A stretch of DNA of 64,000 nt from Hypericum androsaemum. Taxonomy: Eukaryota; Streptophyta; Magnoliopsida; Malpighiales; Hypericaceae. Under the pieces are notes generated by a model, which saw only the letters and a program-made list of their open reading frames with translations, was not told the origin of the DNA and did not search any database. The translations under genes were made by a program, and so were the position numbers. Each line of letters starts with the position of its first letter. The first letter of the stretch is position 1. The stretch lies in the NCBI GenBank assembly GCA_963995505.1, contig OZ023193.1:4610521-4674520 (forward strand). Reading direction: 5' to 3'. This document shows, one piece after another, positions 11,395 to 23,422 of this stretch.

Positions 11395-11868
11395 ATGGCA
11401 GAATTCAAGACCAACCCATCAGGTAATATCAGATTATCTATCCTTGTTTGTGTTTTTCCTGGATGAAGGATGAAGCTTCACTTGTAAAGTTTGTGTCTTT
11501 TCTCGGATCCATAACTAAAGGTTGAACCTTTCACCTGTTCGAACAATAAAGTACCAATCTTTAGATCAATTTTGTTAGTCTGGCCAGTGAATTTTCATGT
11601 CTGATGGGTTGAAATAAAATTATCCCTTTTGTTTGGTTCAGGAAATGAAACTAATGAAGCGGCAACCGTGAGAGAGAGGGGCAAGGAGGAGGAGCTAGGA
11701 GGAGTGCAAATTGGGAGGCACCATAAGGAGACACACGGGACTAGTGATGACATCGATGAAAGCACCCCGGCGGACGAGGTCAAAGCGCCGGGCGTGCTTC
11801 ATCGGATGAAGGAGGAGGTAGAGGCTGTTGTTGAGGCCATTCTTCCAAAGAAAGACAGCTCTCAATAG
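11395..11868 (+). CDS. Small acidic protein of unknown function, two exons
   Basis: Exon 1 is 11395-11422 (ATG with MAEFKTNPS) and exon 2 is 11642-11868. The intron is GT-AG in phase 1, and the product is 84 aa. The protein is hydrophilic and charged, with many Glu, Asp and Lys, and has no signal peptide or membrane segment. Its C-terminus has a predicted amphipathic helix, KAPGVLHRMKEEVEAVVEAI, which resembles a motif in small uncharacterised plant proteins, although I cannot name a family. The CT-rich leader upstream and the clean splice sites support a real gene. It lies alone between the IQD gene and the left end of the MULE, whose insertion begins about 520 bp downstream of the stop. Confidence 0.7.
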
Positions 11869-12385
11869 TCATCTCCCTGATTGTATGTGTCATGGCTGGA
11901 AGTGGAAGGTTTCTTTTCTTTATTAGGTGTCCTAAACCCTTTGTTTCTTGAATGTGGATGTTTGGTTTTGTTTGCTCTTTGAATGTGATTAGAAGTAGTG
12001 TTGACTTTACTGCTAAAAATGGGAGGTTGCTCCTTTTGGAAAGAGAGCTTAGTCTCATTCAACTGCTACTGATATTGCCTTTTTTGGCTTATTGAACTCT
12101 TAATAATCTTTGTTGGTTTATTAAACTCTTCTTTCCCTGGCTTCTAGTCCAGATGGTTACTATATTTAGCTTGCAATGTATTACTGTTTCTTTGTTCTTT
12201 AGATAGTTGAAAATCTTGAGCTCCATATGAGGGAATTTATTTTCCTCTCATTTGTTTGGCAAAGTAATATTTACCTACTTTAACCAAATATTGATTGGAC
12301 AAAATGCAAAGTACAAGTTGGTGGAGGATGTGTTATATGCAAAAGACTGAGAATGAATAAGCATGTTTTCTTGGGGTGATCTCTT

Positions 12386-12650
12386 GGTTTTTTTTCCTAA
12401 GAGGGGTTGATTTCCCTGACAAACCCTTGAATGGGGTTCTCGGGGAATATTATCCCTGTCTGGGGTCGAGCACAAAAACGCTGAAAATTGAGCGTTTTTG
12501 TGCGCAAGAAAACGCTCGAAACTGAGCGTTTTTAGTGAAAAGCCGACAAAAATCCGACACGCTCTGTCGCAAGAGAATCTATGCCTCGGCTCGTCCCTCG
12601 GCTCGGCTTCTTCCAAAAAATGTTCTGTTTTCAGCGTTTTTGTGCTATTT
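12386..12650 (+). repeat. Left terminal inverted repeat of the MULE
   Basis: About 265 bp aligned almost base for base with the reverse complement of 31705-31972. It contains two strong hairpins: GCACAAAAACGCT pairs with AGCGTTTTTGTGC (12470-12503), followed by GAAAACGCTCG...GAGCGTTTTT. Several differences from the right end are C/T or G/A, as expected from decay of methylated cytosines. Confidence 0.9.
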
Positions 12651-13584
12651 TTTTTCCACTCAGAATTAATTCTCACCCACCGTGTACCCATGCATCATAA
12701 AGGAAAGTCAATATTCTCACCCACCGTCTGTCTACCTTCTTCTTCTTCCCCCTCGTGAAAAAAAAAATTTATCCTCCACTCTCCATTTTTCTCTTTTTAA
12801 AACCTAACCACCGGATACCCGAGCAAGCCGGACCCCGACCACCGCACCGGAGACCCGAAGAAGCCCGATCCCCAACCACCGCAGACTCGTACCTTTCGGT
12901 TTGATTAAATTAGAAACGCCCAATTTTATGATGATGTTGATTGCATGTCGAAAATGAGTAACATGGAGAGTGGAGGAGAATTTTTTTTGGGTTTAGGAAT
13001 CTCATACCAAGAGTGTCGAAAGTGAAGCCAAGAGTGTCGATGTTGATTGCATGTCAAAAATTGTAAAATTTAGCTTCGATCTTGATTTTTCGATTTACTA
13101 AAAACGCTCCATTTTGGGCGTTTTCTGTTTCTTTTTTTATTTCACATTTTCGATTTCGATTTTTAGCTCTGATTGGTTGGTTATTGTTTTAGCTTCGATT
13201 GATTTGTTATAAAGCCAAGAGTGTCGATCTCGGTTTAACTTTGATTGGATGTTTTGTTGATTGCATGTCAAAAATTGTAAAATTTAGCTACGATCTCGAG
13301 TGCATGTGCATTTTTAGATTCACCCCATTTTGGGCGTTTTTTGTTTCTTATTGTTTACCGCTGCGTTTTTTATTTTACATTTTACATTTTCGAGTTCGAT
13401 ATTGTTTTTTAGCTCCGATTGGTTGGTTATTGTTTTAGCTTTTAATTGTAATAAAGCCAAGAGTGTCGATCTCAGTTTAGCTTCGATTGGATATTTTGTG
13501 GTCGATTCTGGGTGTTTTCGAACATTAGTTATATTTTTGCATGCATTGCTCACGAGAATGATGATCTTGTTGCTTTTGTAACAG
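12651..13584. other. Presumed promoter and leader of the PMD gene, with degenerate repeats
   Basis: A GC-rich patch at about 12800-12895 may be a 5' UTR exon. From 13005 to 13500 a degenerate unit around AAGCCAAGAGTGTCGATCTC followed by TTTAGCTTCGATTGG recurs three or four times, with TTGCATGTCAAAAATTGTAA shared by two of them. The palindromic AAAACGCTCC...GGGCGTTTT motif appears at about 13099-13125. A CAG at 13582-13584 just before the ATG could be the acceptor of a leader intron. Confidence 0.5.
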
Positions 13585-15516
13585 ATGGAGCCCCGTCCAC
13601 GTTCTTCTGATTTCATAGGACACACCGGAACAACACAATGTACTGAACTCCTAAAATTTTATAATGTTCATCGTGCAAGGGCTATATGGCTTAACGAGGT
13701 TCGTGATATAATAACCTTTGTTGTAAAAAACTTGTGAAATTTAATTATATGTTTGATTAAAGAGGGATTGCATGAACTAGCTATTGGAAAACCAAACAGT
13801 TGAATGATATTAAACATAGTACATGTCACAAGAAAATAAATGGAACGGTGGACTTTTGTACTTAAAATTATGGTTCTTGGAACCACGTCTACTGATTTCG
13901 GTAAGCAAATCAAAGGAAGGTATTACCGGATTCATCAATTTAGGTACTGTAAGATGAAATGAGATACATATATATGTAAAATAAGTTATGGAAGTTAGAA
14001 TTAGTAATAACTTCTTATTTTCGGACAGAAACTTGAAATAAAAAGAATGCAACGAGGAAAAAAATTCAAAGAGGATAAAGAAGGATAAATAGAAGAAATG
14101 AATGTGAGACAACCCAGCCACTAAAAATTCGACCGATTAAGGCATGCAGCTAGTTCAATGCAATCCGTCTTTAATAACTTGTGAAATTTGTAAAATTTAA
14201 ATATATGTTTGATTAACTTGTGAAATTTTGTGTAGGTTAAAAAACAACGTGGAGAGGAGGTCAATGAAGAATTAGACGAACCAATAAGAATTCGTCGTCG
14301 AGAATACAAACCAAAGGATATTAAGAACGAGAAATTTCTAAGTTATATGGAAAACTCGTGTTTTCGGCATGTTTGGCATATTGGATTTATAGAGCACCTG
14401 GATAATTGTTTGGTAACTGCATTGGTGGAAAGATGGCGCCCTGAGACGCACATCTTTCATTTGCCTGTTGGTGAAATGACCATCACACTTCAAGATGTGT
14501 CAATTTTGTTGGGGCTGCCAGTTGACGGTAATCCAGTGACTGGATTGCAGACCCCTAAAGATTGGGGAGAGTTGTGTTTGGTTCTTTTTGGTAAAAATCC
14601 TACTACTTATCAGAGAGGTAGCACGGGTAACACAATAAGTTTTAATTGGTTGCTTTCTGAATTCAATCCATCCAATCTAAGTGAAGACGCACCAGAAGAG
14701 ATGATAAATCAATATATTAGAGCCAACATATTGTTGTTGATGGGATCCCTACTCTTTTGCGAGAAGAATGATGGCTTTATTCACACTTGCTGGTTGCCAT
14801 TTCTTGAGGATCTGGACTCGATTGATACATATAGCTGGGGTAGCGCATGTTTGTCCTTTTTGTACAGACAGTTTTGCATTTCTACCAACCCGAAAAGTGG
14901 TGAAATCGCCGGAGCAGTTTACCTGCTTTGTATGTGGGCTTGGGAACGGATCCATCCATATTGTCCCGTTGTTGCAAAGGAACGAAAACAAGAATATGGA
15001 GAAACTGTAGGCATCAGGTTGGAATTTTTAATGTGCTTAATTGAAATATGTCTTTGTTATATTATCCAATTTTTCTTGACAACTATTTTCCTAATGCAGG
15101 TGGACTGCACGCATTAATATGAAAAGATCTTTTAAGAAGACTATGCCTGATATGCGACGCGTGCTGGAAGAGCTTTCCCCCTCGGACGTATGTCATCTTA
15201 CATTTGCTATTGTATATCATTTTAAAAGAAAACGCATGCTCGTCATTTATTATATCCTCGTTCAAGTCATTTTTTATTGTAGATTGTTTGGCGACCTTAT
15301 GAACCACCATTGCACGATTCCCCGAGCTTCGATGAGACAACTGTACAATTGTGGCAAGCCCGAGTGCCATTAATTTGTTTTCATGATGTAGAGTGGTACT
15401 ACCCAGATCGAGTTTTAAGACAATTTGGGATAGTGCAACATGGCGAATACAATATCTGTGGACTGCTCCTGACGACACATCCCAGCCACAAACATCAGTA
15501 TTCATCGCCTTTTTAA
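13585..15516 (+). CDS. Plant mobile domain (PMD) protein of the MULE, chimeric 3' end
   Basis: Exons are 13585-13698, 14236-15017, 15100-15187 and 15283-15516 (GT-AG; phases 0, 2, 0), giving an open frame of 405 aa. Recognisable PMD wording includes HVWHIGFIEHLDNCLVTALV, ERWRPETHIFHLPVGEM, TITLQDVSILLGLPVDG, RWTARINMKRSFK and WYYPDRVLRQFGI. PMD proteins occur both in transposons and as host genes acting in silencing and genome stability; their biochemical activity is not settled. After residue 379 or so (base ~15438) the frame enters sequence that is the antisense of the transposase gene. The last ~26 residues are therefore not PMD and the natural C-terminus is lost. The frame is nevertheless free of stops. 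Intron 1 contains a small inverted-repeat insertion. Confidence 0.82.
13759..14172. mobile_element. Small TIR insertion in PMD intron 1
   Basis: The ends form an inverted repeat of about 25 bp: AAAGAGGGATTGCATGAACT at the left and the complement of AAAGACGGATTGCATTGAAC at the right. The 414-bp core is AT-rich without coding capacity. The flanking intron itself has short duplications (CTTGTGAAATTT...GTTTGATTAA), so the target duplication is unclear. Confidence 0.55.
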
Positions 15517-17056
15517 TGCCAGGGTGACGATCTGAAATAATACATATTCCAGAAGGATTTGTCACATGATTCTTAATTTGAAGCAGAAACCATGGCCAAC
15601 TATCAGTATTTTCACTCTCAACAAGTGCAAATGCTATCGGAATTATAGTATTATTTCCATCTATTGCAGTTGCAATTAAAAGAATCTGCTTGTATTTTTC
15701 GTATAGGAAAGTCCCATCAATTAGCAAAACAGGAATGCATTTTTTGAAAGCATCGATGCATGGCTTGAAGGCCCAGAACACTCGCTTAAAAATTCTTGTT
15801 CCTGGTGGCACAAGAATATTGGTGCCAGTGTAGCAATACTGATATTCCCACTCCACTACTGTTCCTGGATTTGCCGCCTGACATGCAACAAACCATTTGG
15901 GCAACATGTTGTACGATTCTTTCCAACCCCCCCATATCATGGCAATTGCCTTCTGCTTCCCAGCCCAAGCTTTTTTATAAGAGGGTTTAAACTTCAGACG
16001 GTCTTGAATCTCAGTAATAATAGAAATAATTGGAATAGTTGGTTGATGTTCCACCCGACATCGTATGCACCGAGCAATAAATTTGGAGTCCAGTTGTCTA
16101 TGGTCTTCAGACGCTCTTTCACCAACACAAGTGTGAGGATATCGGTATTTGGCAACTCCCCACAAACCCCTTCTAATAGATGCCCGAAAATACCAATTAC
16201 AACCTCCTTCTGCATGAAAACACCTAACAACCCAACAATTCTTTTTTCACTCCTCGACAAAATAGTCACAGTTAACTTTCATGGAGTATCTCTTCACATC
16301 CCGTATCACGGCTTCTTTTGTCGCCCAAATCATATCCTCGTTCAAATCAGCATCTCTTTCTACTGATTGGTTGTTGACGACCCAACCTTCATCATACGCA
16401 ACCAATGTCTCACGTACGTCTTCGCCATCACCATCTAAATTTTCCTCATCTTCATCATCAGTTGAATCAAAATTTGGCTCATCTTCATCGTCAGTTGAAT
16501 CATTTTCATGACGTTGTACCAGATTTTCAAATTCCGAGTCATGTACATGATGTACATTATAATGAGGCTCAGGTTCATCCCCAGGAACAGAATTTATATC
16601 GAAATCATTCACTCTTGAAGTTCCAGCTCCACCCGAATTGTATTGCATAGTACTCATAAACTCAGAATCATAAGTACTATTTACAATCAATTGATCATCC
16701 CCAAAATATTCATTTTGCGGTATAGCAGTTGCTCCTTTCTCAACATAAAGTTGTAGATATTTTAAACTAGGAAAATAATTCATACTACTAATCATGGTTT
16801 CCACATCAGCATCATCACAAACATCCATACACGTAAACTGAATAGGTGGTCCTATAAAAACTGGCAATCTAAACAAAAGCCTGCTTATATATTCATTTTC
16901 ACCAAATCCAATCTTACGCCTAATTGCTCCACAAAGTACGTTATAATCAACTGAATGTTCAAATCTGATAACTTTATTCCTTCCCCTGATATAATCCATA
17001 CTTTCGGGACCGTTACAATAATTACCATCATATCTCAACAAGAATTCTGCTACCAT
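15440..17056 (-). pseudogene. MuDR-type transposase (mudrA-like), C-terminally truncated, one in-frame stop
   Basis: Start MVAEFLLRYDG at 17056. The N-terminal region is followed by an acidic segment (STDDEDE repeats), then a MuDR N-terminal zinc-ribbon-like module (CFHAEGGCNWYFRAS, then HTC). The transposase core has IDGTFLYEKYKQ with the first catalytic Asp and ISDRHPGIKKAM with the second; HRYCIRHVA follows. At ~15440 the homology ends because the sequence becomes the antisense of the PMD gene, so the third catalytic acidic residue and the SWIM zinc finger are missing. One TGA at 16249-16247 interrupts the frame. An intact protein would bind the TIRs and cut the element out. This copy cannot be active. 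The convergent layout with PMD suggests a deletion removed both 3' ends. Confidence 0.88.
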
Positions 17057-17160
17057 CTTATGCTTGCACTACAAAAAAATAATCTTAAATCAGTATAATA
17101 AATCACCTACGCAAGTTATAACAAATTTATAAATGAGACTGAAATTTAAAGCCAAGCATG

Positions 17161-18740
17161 TAAGAAAAAATTAAAATTACCTGTTCTCTTGTTGAAATTA
17201 CAAATTGAATAGTAACTGAATAACTTTTTTTTTGGTAGAAGGCTAACTAACTATGAAGTCTCGTAATTTATAAGAAAAATTGTGCAAGAAAATGCTGAAA
17301 TTTGGGCATTTTTAGGGCTTGAATAAGCTGAGATTTGGGCATTTTTAGAGCAAGAAAACACGACCCCCTCTCGGGCTAGTTGTAGTAGTATACTTTTCAG
17401 AAAGTGAAATATTAGTCTTCGAATCAATAAAGCTAAGACTATTCAAGTGTCACGAGTATACTGTACGAACAAGACTACTCACATATAGTGAAAATAAGAT
17501 AATAACAGTATCCAAAAATCTAGTCCTACCTATCATGATTGATACAAATGAATATAGCTCATGCTGTAATAGGCGGTTTCAGTTCCAAAAATCCAGTCCT
17601 ACCTATCATGATTCATTAATAATTAACTACTCAGTAATATCCAGTAATTAATAATTTTAGAGATATGATTTGGGATATAGCAAAACTATATAGGATTTAA
17701 TAAATCTTGGACGTTGAAATCATTAATGAATGTACCCTAACATGCCTGGCATTTTCAGATATATGATTTGAAATCATTAATAATTAACCTAAAAATGCTA
17801 GGTTTTCAGCATTTTTTGAACAAGAAAATAATTATTCTTCTTAAACCTTTTTTGGTTATTCACTGTGCCCTAACATGCCTCTGAGCATAGGTGCAGTATA
17901 CTTTTTCGAAAGTGAAAGCTATGACTACTCAAGTATTACCACGACACTATATGAATAAGACTACTTTTTTGGTTGTTCACTATGCCCTAACATGCCATTA
18001 CGAATTGCTCCACAAAGTTACGAATTGCTCCACAAAGTTGTTCACTATGCCCTAAGAAAAAATTAAAATTACCCGTTCTCTTGTTGAAATTACGAATTGA
18101 ATAGTAACTGAATAACTTTTTTTTTGGTAGAAGGCTAACTAACTATGAAGTCTCGTAATTTATAAGAAAAATTGTGCAAGAAAACGCTGAAATTTGGGCA
18201 TTTTTAGGGCTTGAACAAGCTGAGATTTGGGCATTTTTAGAGCAGGAAAACACGACCCCCTCTCGGACTAGTTGTAGTAGTATACTTTTCGGAAAGTAAA
18301 ATATTAGTCTTCGAATCAATAAAGCTAAGACTATTCAAGTGTCACGAGTATACTGTACGAACAAGACTACTCACATATAGTAAAAACAAGATAATAACAG
18401 TATCCAAAAATCCAGTCCTACCTATCATGATTCATTAATAATTAACTACTGAGTAATATCCAGTAATTAATAATTTTAGAGATATGATTTGGGATATAGC
18501 AAAACTATATAGGATTTAATAAATCTTGGACGTTGAAATCATTAATGAATGTACCCTAACATGCCTGGCATTTTCAGATATACGATTTGAAATCATTAAT
18601 AATTAACCTAAAAACGCTATGTTTTCAGCGTTTTTTGAACAAGAAAATAATTATTCTTCTTAGACCTTTTTTGGTTATTCACTGTGCCCTAACATGCCTC
18701 TGAGCATAGGTGCAGTATACTTTTCCGAAAGTGAAAGCTA
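17161..18740. repeat. Direct repeat of ~690-760 bp upstream of mudrA
   Basis: Copy 1 is 17161-17921 and copy 2 is 18053-18740. Both start TAAGAAAAAATTAAAATTAC and end at CGAAAGTGAAAGCTA. Copy 1 has an additional internal duplication of about 75 bp around TCCTACCTATCATGATT. Each copy carries the AAAACGCTGAAATTTGGGCG-type motif; in copy 1 the CpGs have decayed (AATGCTG...GGCATT). A 20-bp tandem pair, TTACGAATTGCTCCACAAAG, sits between the copies at about 17999-18038. No coding sequence. Confidence 0.8.
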
Positions 18741-19093
18741 AGACTTTCTTAGTGTATTGTGTTATGTTATTTGAAGATGGATGCCAGTATTTTTTATTTC
18801 AGATTATATGGTTGTTATTTTCTTAAAGATAGCGTATAAAAATTAAAATTTAAAAAAATACATTGTTGCCAGTTACATAGTCGGAAAAATACAACACCAC
18901 AAAATGTAGACAAAAATACATAAAATTTTATAAAATCACATCAATCTCATACGGTTACACAGTTGAACCAGGTGCAAACACTGTCACCACATTATTAATG
19001 GTTATGTTACCGCAGAAGACATTCTGCCGTAATTGATTCCAAACAGCAAACTGTTGAAAAAGATAGCAATAAATATTTGTTAGATATATGCAC

Positions 19094-20677
19094 TGATGAG
19101 TGTGAAAACACTCTATCATCTATGTATATTTTCCGTTGTTTCTAGTGTTGTTGTGTGTTATTTATCATTGTATTTGTATATATCGTACTTTGAACGTTTT
19201 AGTATAGTTATTATGATTTTCATTAGTTTCGTTCATTTTTATTTCAAGGAGGCTTTGTGGTGATGCGGGGAGGATATTGGTGTACTTTGGAGCACGTCAA
19301 CGATGATCGGATCAGCCTTGAAGAATGGTGCACGATCGGGAAGGCGACGACATTGGGTAAACTGACCTTGAGCAACTTAAATGCCGCTAACTTTCTCATC
19401 CGAAGTCTAAGAGGCAAGCAAGGTGGCTCTGGAAAGAAGACATCCGGAGCTACAACTTTGTCTTTATAGTCTTTTTCAAATTCGAAGTCTAAGAGGGTCA
19501 AAAATGCACATGAAGTAAAGCTTTAAATCTGAGGACTCGCCTGACCGAAATCGGCCAAAATTCCGGGACCATTCCAGAATTTACCATGATATTTTCTTGG
19601 CTGCCATCCCACCACCTTTTGGCTGGAATTCCACTACCTAATTCCCCATACTCCACTACCTTCCTTTGTCTCCCACTACTTCCCTTTGTCCCCCACTACT
19701 TCCACTTTCCCACATATTCCTCCACTACACCATTCTCTCCACCATTAATCATTCACTCTTCCTTCCTCCAACCAATTGGGTGGCTGCTCTCCCTCCTTCC
19801 AACCAAAAACGTGACTGCCAACCTTGGAGAGGAGGAGAGGAAAAACGTGGCCATCCTTTGAAGAAGCAAGGAGAGGAAGTGTAGAAGAGCTTGGAAGGAA
19901 CTTGAAGAAGGAGCTAGGAGGGATCTCATGAAGAACCATTGAGCTTTCCTAAACTCTTCCTTTATTTTCATGTTTCATTCACTTTGTTCAATGGATGATT
20001 TGTGTTGTTTGTTGAACATGAGTGAGTAGTTCATTTGTGGGTTAGGTGCTTTGATGGCATCTACCTAGCCAATAGTTTTGTGGGGTTAATATGTTAAGGT
20101 TTATGAACTAGTTAATGTATTTAATGCTTAATCTTGATTGATCACCTTGATTATGAACTAAGTTGATGCTAATCGCCGGGAGGGGTTAGGATTAACGGAC
20201 CATTTAACTAGTTAACTAGTTGCCTATTGAAGAGGGATCTCTTTAGGTGGTTAGTTGTCCAAAGGATGATGTTGATAATCGGTAGTTAGTTGGATTAGTT
20301 GGCTAATTAGTTGCGGGAGTGAGGTTGGTTCACCTAAGCCTAATTAACTATCGATTTAGACTAATCGGTTGCGGGAGCATTGATTAGTTGCTTAAGGAAC
20401 ATCCTGACCATAACACGAACTTAATAAACCCCATATGCCATTTGGTTATTTAGGTTGTCATTGGTACCAAGCTCACTCTTGTTTTAAGTGTTTTAACCTT
20501 CTCCTTGCTTAGTTGTAATTTTATTTCAAGTAGCATAGAGTGTTTGGAATTGACAACTCCATTCCTTATAGTCCTAAACTAGTGGTTGAGTCGCATTTGT
20601 GGCCTAGCTTAGTCCTCGTGGGACGACAATCCCGTACTTACTCTTTATTGCAAGAAGGGTGAAAATCCTTCCTTTCA
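19094..20677 (+). repeat. 5' LTR of the Athila-like element
   Basis: 1,584 bp, TGATGAGTG...CCTTTCA, with 5-bp target duplication TGCAC immediately to the left. A conserved block near 19257-19469 (starting GTGGTGATGCGGGGAGGATA) is open in one frame. It recurs in all three LTR copies and is not a gene. Confidence 0.92.
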
Positions 20678-20712
20678 ATTGTGGCCTAGCTTAGTCCTCG
20701 TGAGTACCAAGG

Positions 20713-22905
20713 CCGAGAATCCAAGCTAACAATTTTGAGATCAAGCCGGCCGTGATAAACATGCTCAAATCTTCGGTTCAATTCTATGGGTTGCCGAATG
20801 AAGACCCAAATGACCATATTGGTAACTTCCTGGAGATAGCCGACACAGTCAAGTTCGACGGAGCTACCGATGATGCCGTAAAGCTTAGATTGTTTCCATT
20901 TACTTTGAAGGACCAAGCCAAGATATGGTACAAGCAATTGGTCGATACAGATATCACCACGTGAGAGGAGTTAGCCAATGCCTTCCTTGAAAAGTTTTTC
21001 CCCTACGTAAAGACAAATAGGCTCAGGAAGGAGATCAACAACTTTCAACAATTTGAAAATGAGACCTTGAGTGAAGCTTGGGAAAGATTCAAGGGACTAC
21101 AAAGGAGTTGCCCACATCACAATTTGACAGAGGAGTCTCTACTCCACACCTTCTACTTTAGCCTTGGATCATCTATAAGGGGCACGGTTGATGCCGCCGC
21201 AAATGGATCATTCTTGAGAAAGGAGAAAGATGAAGCCTACCACATCTTGCAGCAGTTGGCAATTACAAACATGCTTATGGCTAATGAGAGAGCTAGGCAA
21301 CCAAGAAAGGAGCAAGTAGAAGTGATTGATGTTGACATTGCCTCCTCAATTCAAGCTCAATTGGCTTTATTAGCAAAGCAAGTGAAGGAACTAAGCTTGA
21401 ACAAAAGCAATGTGGCGGGTGTGCAAACAAGTTGTGAAGTTTGTAGCAATGTTGGCCATGACATGAATGAGTGTGCCATGTTGGGCTCTTCTATGGAGCA
21501 AGTAAATTTCGTGGGTGGCCAAGGGCAAGGAGCAAATAGGATGGGAAACAACCCATATTCCTCAACTTACAATCCTGGTTGGAGAAATCACCCGAACTTC
21601 TCTTGGAGAAGTACCGGAGGAAGTAGTGGAGAGAACATGGCAATTGTTCCGGATAAGGGACTTCCTCTTCGCAATACACAACAAGGACCTCCTCCGGGTT
21701 TCCAACCACATGCGTTCTTGACAGATAGAATGGGTGCTATTGAGGAGAGGTTTGAAAAGATAGAAAAATTTATGCAAGACGTTGGAGGGGTGGTTAGCCA
21801 ACAAGGCCAAATTTTGGCCGCCATACAACAACAAGCATCAAGGCAAGATAGCTTTGAACAAATCCTCAAAGGTCAAGCAACCGCCATGCATAATATAGAG
21901 AGGCAACTTGGGCAAATAGCAAGTGCAAGTGCCCACAGAGCGTCCGGCTCTCTTCCTAGCTCCACAGAAGTGAATCCTCGAGGAAATGTGTGTGCAATTT
22001 CTTTGAGGAGTGGTAAGGAAATAGCTTCTCAAGAGGCAACCCGGAAGAACTATGATGATCCTGTGGAAGCCAATGAGGAGGAGAAAGAAGTGGAGGCAAA
22101 GGGAGAGAGAAGTCCACCGGTTGAGATTGCTGAAGAAGAAGTCTACGTGCCACCACCACCTAAAGCCCCTCGACTACCATTCCCTCAAAGAGTGAAGAAG
22201 AAGAATATGATGGATGACAAGTTTATTGGCTTCATGGAGAAGATGAAAAATATCCAGATCAGTGTTTCTTTTCTTAAGATGTTGGATCAATTGCCGCAAT
22301 ACTCGAAATTTCTCAAGGAACTCATCACTAAAAAGAGGAAGTGGGAGGACGGGAAGATGGTGGCTCTAACGGCTAAGTGTAGCTCGCTCATCTCCAAAGA
22401 TCTCTTGACAAAGTTAAAAGATCCAGGGAGTTTTACTATTCCTGGTTTTGTTGGTGATGTTGAGTTTCCCAAGTGCTTATGTGATTTAGGCGCTAGCATT
22501 AACTTGATGCCTTTGTCTATTATGAGGAGACTTGGTTTATGTGAGGTGAAACCAACTTCTATGCGTCTCCAATTGGCGGACCAAACCATGAAGAAGCCAT
22601 TCGGGATTGTGGAGGATGTTTTGTTGAAGATTGATAAGTTTATCTTCCCCGTGGACTTTGTGGTGTTGGATTTCGAAGAGGACAAGAGCTGTCCACTAAT
22701 TCTTGGCCGACCATTTCTCAACACGGCACGTGCCTTGGTGGACGTGCATGAAGGAAGATTGATCCTCCGAATAGGGGAGGAGAAACTAGAATTTAAGATG
22801 TCCAATGGAATGCGCCACCCTCTTGATGAAGGCGTATGCAAGAAGATTGATATGGTTGAAGATTGTGTCCTCAAGTTGGGCAAGATTGATATGGTTGAAG
22901 ATTGA
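20713..22905 (+). pseudogene. Athila-like Gag plus aspartic protease, one nonsense codon
   Basis: The frame is open from about 20713 (PRIQANNFEIKPAVINML), lacking the natural start. Gag motifs include QFYGLPNEDPNDHIGNFLE, DAVKLRLFPFTLKDQAKIWY and ELANAFLEKFFPY. A TGA at 20962-20964 replaces the Trp expected before EELANAF. A short Cys/His cluster (CEVCSNVGHDMNEC) acts as a zinc knuckle. The retroviral-type protease follows, with CDLGASINLMPLSI and ILGRPFLNTARALVD. A 23-bp duplication (GATTGATATGGTTGAAGATTG) near 22846-22904 shifts the frame and ends this reading. Confidence 0.85.
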
Positions 22906-23422
22906 AGGTAGACTGGAGAAAAAGATTAAGGGAGAACAAGAAGAGGATGACTTGGAAGAGTTCGTGGGAGAAACTTATAAAAAAGGTCGCCATGAGAATT
23001 TGGAGCTTGATTTGAAGTATCCTACTCCACATTCCATCATTAAGGCTCCAAGCTTGGAGTTGAAAGAGCTACCCTCTCATTTACGATATGCATTCTTGAA
23101 GGAGGAAGCCAAGCAGGAAGTGGAAAGGCTTAAGAAGGAGAAGACCAAAAGATCACATGATGCCCACATCGTGAAGAAAGAGTTCAAGAAAGGTGATCAA
23201 GTGCTACTCTATAACTCCCGTTTGAAACTTTTTCCGGGAAAACATAAGTCCAAGTGGAGTGGACCTTTCAAGGTGGTAAAGGTTTTTCCATTTGGAACCC
23301 TCAAGTTGGAAAGAATTAATGGAGTATTCAAGGTGAATGGCCAAAGGTGCAAGACGTACCTTGGTGATAATATGGAACGGCAAGCGGAAGTGCACTCCGT
23401 CACTTCACCCTCCTATGCATGA
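22906..23422 (+). pseudogene. Pol remnant: RT start joined to integrase C-terminus
   Basis: In the frame that continues after the duplication there is the segment just before the RT (SLELKELPSHLRYAFL). It is followed at once by an integrase C-terminal domain (RSHDAHIVKKEFKKGDQVLLYNS, GPFKVVKVFPFGTLKLE, FKVNGQRCKTYLG), ending at 23420-23422. The whole RT, RNase H and integrase core, normally about 3 kb, has been deleted between them. The element therefore depends on proteins from other copies. Confidence 0.82.

Noticed and set aside
12275..12758. Open frames on both strands over the left MULE TIR, recurring at 31678-31975
   Set aside because: The same peptides appear at both ends because they translate the inverted repeats. 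They have no start context or domain and stop at arbitrary points.
19244..19971. Open frames such as VMRGGYW... and proline-rich frames in LTRs, repeated at 24757-25585 and 27781-28497
   Set aside because: They fall inside the three Athila-like LTR copies and reflect LTR sequence, not genes.
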